Origin: Leucogyrophana mollusca
Lineage: Eukaryota; Basidiomycota; Agaricomycetes; Boletales
Assembly: GCA_021014945.1 (NCBI GenBank)
Contig: MU266788.1
Span: forward strand, 2,866-14,490
DNA length: 11,625 nucleotides
Direction of reading: 5' to 3'
The notes below the pieces were generated by a model. It searched no databases and had not been told where the DNA came from. It saw nothing but the letters and a program-made list of their open reading frames with translations. Shown here in pieces: positions 8,949 to 11,625 of the stretch. A program made the translations under genes and the position numbers. How positions within the stretch are numbered: the first letter of the stretch is position 1; every line of letters starts with the position of its first letter.

Positions 8949-9364
8949 TGTGATTGGCAACGAATACGACACTACGTGCGACTGACGTGATACATTTATT
9001 GCACCTATACAGTGCCCAAAACGAACCATGACATTGAGCATACATGACGAGAAACATATATGTTTTGAACGCACCGATAGATTTAGGATCGTCGGGTCGC
9101 GCAAGCGGCGCTGTGAGCGTCCACATCCCAGCCAGACACGTCATATCGAAGCAAAGGGACAAGGAGCCCAAGCGTTCCCCCACCATATCCAATGAATGTG
9201 ATACAAACCCAGAGCCTGGATGTTGTCGATATAAAAGACAGAGCCTGGAACACAGTGTCGAGGACTAGAGTTCCGAATAGCGTCAAGGCCGCAAATATAG
9301 ATAATCGGGGGCACACACCAAGCAGAGCAGTGATTCCGGACGGGGACGGAAAGTTAGTCGTCAT

Positions 9365-10177
9365 CGTTGCCGGCTCGACTCGAAGGAAGATGAAGACGAG
9401 AGCAAGATCGAACAGGATACACGACGATATTTTTCGTATCTTCAAGGGTCGGACGTCGCTGAACGACGCCCACTGCATTAAGTATTGTGTATCCGGCGAT
9501 CTATCACAAAACGCTAGCGAGCCTGAGAGTGTGGACGTGAGGGTACTTGCTCAGTTGACTTGATGGTTGGGCCTTTGCGGAGAGTGGTGAGAGCAGTCCG
9601 TAAACTCCTTACACCAGAGGGTTGATCTGTGCCGATAAAAGACAAACGTGGGCGTCCTCGTGTCAGCTTGTGTGGATCCTATTCCTGGGACATTTATTCG
9701 GCACGTCTTGCCACGGAGCGTGAGGGACTGGGCAATGGGGTGGTGAATTACAACCTGGAGTAGGTCATGCTGCGGTGCATCATGCATGGAGGATGACGAC
9801 GTAGACTACAAACAAGAGGACAAAGGCGCTGGAAATGGAGCTGAGCAGTTCGCGTACGTGGTACCTGGCCCTGCAGATCGGGATGCGGAGGACCTTGACG
9901 AAATGGAATGGCGAGTGGTAATAAATGCACCTTGCCCTCCTCCAGGAAATTGGACACCTATGGAGGTAGGAGAGCAATACTATCCATCGACCAGTAACGC
10001 ACAGTTTTGGTGAAATAGTGAGTAAGTCTACAACCACTCACTGTTAGAACCTCGGCCAAAGGCCCCCGTGTGCCCCGAACCGTTAGCTACCAGAGGAATG
10101 AAGATTTAGAGAATTGTCTCGAAAGTTGAGTTCGTAGGCAGAGTTGCAATGCAACAAGTGCACAACTTTGTCACAGG
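9365..10177. other. Upstream/intergenic region, weak ORF only
   Basis: It lies upstream of the minus-strand membrane pseudogene and of bZIP copy B. Apart from a short plus-strand ORF at 9786-10013 nothing is recognised. Minus-strand frames at 9551-9787 and 9780-10037 look like shadows; the Val/Leu-rich end of the latter is simply the reverse of the acidic plus-strand codons. No match to the sequence upstream of bZIP copy A was seen. Confidence 0.4.
9786..10013 (+). CDS. Short acidic hypothetical ORF
   Basis: 75 codons from an ATG that follows CATGC. The opening is strongly acidic (MEDDDVDYKQEDKGAGNGAE), then FAYVVPGPADRDAEDLDEME and WRVVINAPCPPPGNWTPMEV, ending SNAQFW before TGA. No family is recognised. 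The run of Pro/Gly/Asn/Trp and the acidic patch look more protein-like than the overlapping minus-strand frames. In this decayed setting it may be a relic exon. There is no signal peptide or membrane segment. Confidence 0.25.
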   Translation: MEDDDVDYKQEDKGAGNGAEQFAYVVPGPADRDAEDLDEMEWRVVINAPCPPPGNWTPMEVGEQYYPSTSNAQFW

Positions 10178-11625
10178 TTGTCACACTGGTCACTGGCGAC
10201 TTGGACGCAAGTCGATAACGATCCCGACACTTCCACATTCAGCGACTCCTTCAACTTCTTCTTCATCGCCAACGCCACCTCGTCCCCGCGCTCCCCGCCC
10301 GGCTTCGCCATGATGCCCTCACGCCACCTGCGCTGCGTATGCCCGCAGGTACGCCACCGTTTACAGAAGTACTTGAACCTCCCGTGGCCACAGCCATCCC
10401 ATACGATGTTACCTTGCACCTCTGGTACCTCCCTGCACAACCGATGTTCGCCGTCGATCCCCACCTCGACGTCACCACACTCGGTACGTCCAAGGCCCTC
10501 TCTGAATTTGACGAGGAGCACGAACATGACGACGACGATCTCAGGCTTGAACCTGAAATGCCCGACCTCCTCGTTTCCGCAAAGCGCTCTCCGGCGGCGT
10601 GATAAGGTCCACTCACGCAGCCACCGACAAGGAGAAGGAAAACTCCGCTGAATCACAAGCGCCGAGGACCCTCGAGCTGGAGAATTGGCGTCAAACTCCG
10701 GAGGAATACTAGGAATAAGATGTATATCCGCCAGGAAGGCTGCGACGACAAGGTTAGTTGATTTTAAGCTCGCTTCCTCCTTGTCGTCGCCTTCCCCTTT
10801 GTCGTTTATTGCTCCCTTCTCCTGTCTAGTCCCACTCGTATCCTTTCCCTTCCCCGGACCCTTCCCCCTTTTTTGTTACGCCTTCTCTATCCTCCTCTTC
10901 CTTCGCTTCCCCCGTCGTTGCTCACCCCCTTTCTCACCCCATGAAACTATGACCACCCTCGAAGGCGCCATCGCAGAGCGCGACCCCCTCATCTCCGCCA
11001 TCCCCACCGAACTCGGCTCCTCCCAATGCGAAAACGTCGCCTTGAAGCGTTGTCTCCAGGGCCGCAACGTGGTGCTTCCTGATTTCACGCCGTTGCCCGA
11101 GGGCTACGCCACCGTGTCCTCCACTACCTCGCCGACGTCAAATTCAACCGGGGCGGCGACGAAAGCGCCTCAGTACAATCCCCACAAAGACCTCCCCATC
11201 TCCTCGCGCCTCGGGTCACGCACATCGTTGCCAGGGGGGCTCGGCTCGGGCGTCACCGTGCACACGACGTCCGCCCCACCCCCGCAGTGTCGAGCGCAGT
11301 GCCGGCAGGGAAGGCGAGCGTGCTCGGCGGTGGCAGTGGGAGCTCGACGATCTCGAGTGTCCTCAGCACCAATTCCGTGCTGGCGAACCAACAAGAGAGA
11401 CGGGCTGCAGGAGATCGCCAACAGAGCATGGTCGACCGCAAGGGGCATCCCTTCCCTCAATGCATTAGACTTCAACGCCAACTCCCCACCCCTCCCTGGT
11501 ACAGCTCTCTCGGCGGCTTCAACATCAACAGTACCCAATCCTTCAATAACGCACCGGGCGGCTTCGACTCCTTTGCGGAGATAATCCCGTTCGCGCTGAA
11601 GACCCCCGATGCGTACCAGATACAG
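10178..11625 (+). pseudogene. bZIP transcription factor pseudogene, copy B (3' end off right edge)
   Basis: A paralogue of copy A in the same orientation. Pieces: TWTQVDNDPDTSTFSDSFNF with SPRSPP; then, in another frame, TLGTSKALSEFDEEHEHDDD, stopped by TGA (10600-10602); then TDKEKENSAESQAPRTLELE in a third frame, stopped by TAG (10710-10712). A basic-region remnant (ISARKAATTR) lies at 10724-10753, followed by an intron remnant. Exon 2 starts at 10943 with ETMTTLEGAIAERDPLISAI and runs through KDLPISSRLGSR and GSGVTVHTT. A one-base loss near 11280 changes frame to PAGKASVLGGGSGSSTISSV, which stays open to the window end (TPDAYQIQ). The zipper has lost eight codons relative to copy A. The damaged basic region means no DNA binding is expected. 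The far C-terminus, present in copy A at 7240-7405, lies outside the window. Confidence 0.74.
10753..10942 (+). other. Intron remnant of bZIP copy B with destroyed acceptor
   Basis: Donor GTTAGT at 10753 is in the same place as GTACGC in copy A, and a C/T-rich tract follows. Where copy A has CCCAG before AATAC, copy B has CCCATGAAAC: an inserted T separates the A and G of the acceptor. The frame happens to stay open across the whole intron, so a 299-codon frame (10685-11584) reads exon, intron and exon as one. Confidence 0.65.

Larger units (their letters stand above)
7993..9364 (-). pseudogene. Fungal rhodopsin-like integral membrane protein pseudogene
   Basis: On minus, a start at 9364 in good context (AACGATGACG) opens MTTNFPSPSGITALLGVCPR. 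Two hydrophobic stretches follow (FAALTLFGTLVLDTVFQALS and SRLWVCITFIGYGGG). Further pieces are FMGLSLLTRIHFRCAR, FSVIR, a membrane helix (LFVLMWILVLTVKIY), a frame change, QCPIPTDVFITE, ADVVADAVLVGLPVRLLRRA with LPKNQRTIV, GGVTAEIE, an intron at 8319-8370, ALSLVVCNLLVIVTFSY, and a polar tail (KLKTADLYFQGDMSVFTG) ending at 7993. This order fits the large fungal family of seven-helix, rhodopsin-like plasma-membrane proteins of unknown ligand. Damage includes a one-base frame change after WYSQG, about 30-40 residues missing after QRTIV, a further shift before the tail, and an internal duplication. A misread multi-intron gene is possible but would not explain the missing helix. The family name is from memory. 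Confidence 0.56.

Noticed and set aside
9192..9563. 123-codon plus-strand frame
   Set aside because: It lies opposite the N-terminal exon of the membrane protein relic, which has a good start context and a clear hydrophobic pattern.
9780..10037. Minus-strand frame with an apparent C-terminal membrane segment
   Set aside because: The Val/Leu run is the reverse complement of Asp/Asn-rich plus-strand codons. No family motif or start context supports it.
1..11625. Transposon, CRISPR, tRNA or prokaryotic operon content
   Set aside because: No terminal inverted repeats, transposase or reverse-transcriptase motifs, spaced repeats, cloverleaf folds or ribosome-binding-site pattern could be found by reading both strands.

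Overview
The window looks like nuclear DNA of a basidiomycete fungus, most likely an Agaricomycete. The evidence is one recognisable TPR-CHAT protein family of the type expanded in mushroom-forming fungi, a bZIP family whose layout matches Agaricomycete proteins, short GT-AG introns of about 50 bp with CTRAC-like branch points, and long stretches with no sustained reading frame. There is no operon structure, no Shine-Dalgarno pattern, and no tRNA, rRNA or CRISPR. Species cannot be told. All family names come from motif recognition by eye, not from a search.

Layout, left to right. 1-960 (minus): broken copy 1 of a C2-TPR protein gene, running off the left edge. 961-2758: unassigned, with only weak hints of exons. 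2759-3217 (plus): one modest hypothetical ORF. 3218-3920: nothing recognised. 3922-4101: a degenerate two-unit repeat. 4137-5347 (minus): broken copy 2 of the C2-TPR gene, ending in a CHAT-domain remnant. 5530-7405 (plus): broken bZIP gene copy A, with its intron still visible. 7409-7992: no gene. 7993-9364 (minus): broken fungal-rhodopsin-like membrane protein gene containing an internal tandem duplication. 9365-10177: only a weak short ORF. 10178-11625 (plus): broken bZIP copy B, running off the right edge.

The main message is a gene graveyard built by duplication. Two gene types (C2-TPR-CHAT on minus, bZIP on plus) are each present twice in the same orientation, and no copy is intact. The bZIP copies keep the intron, so they are DNA-level duplicates rather than retrocopies. 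Their frame breaks differ, which suggests the gene was intact when duplicated and each copy then decayed. The two C2 parts share a frame break at the same base, so that gene may have been broken already before duplication, or the break may mark something such as an intron edge. I see no working multi-gene system here. If anything is expressed it is more likely a partial or read-through transcript than a full-length protein.
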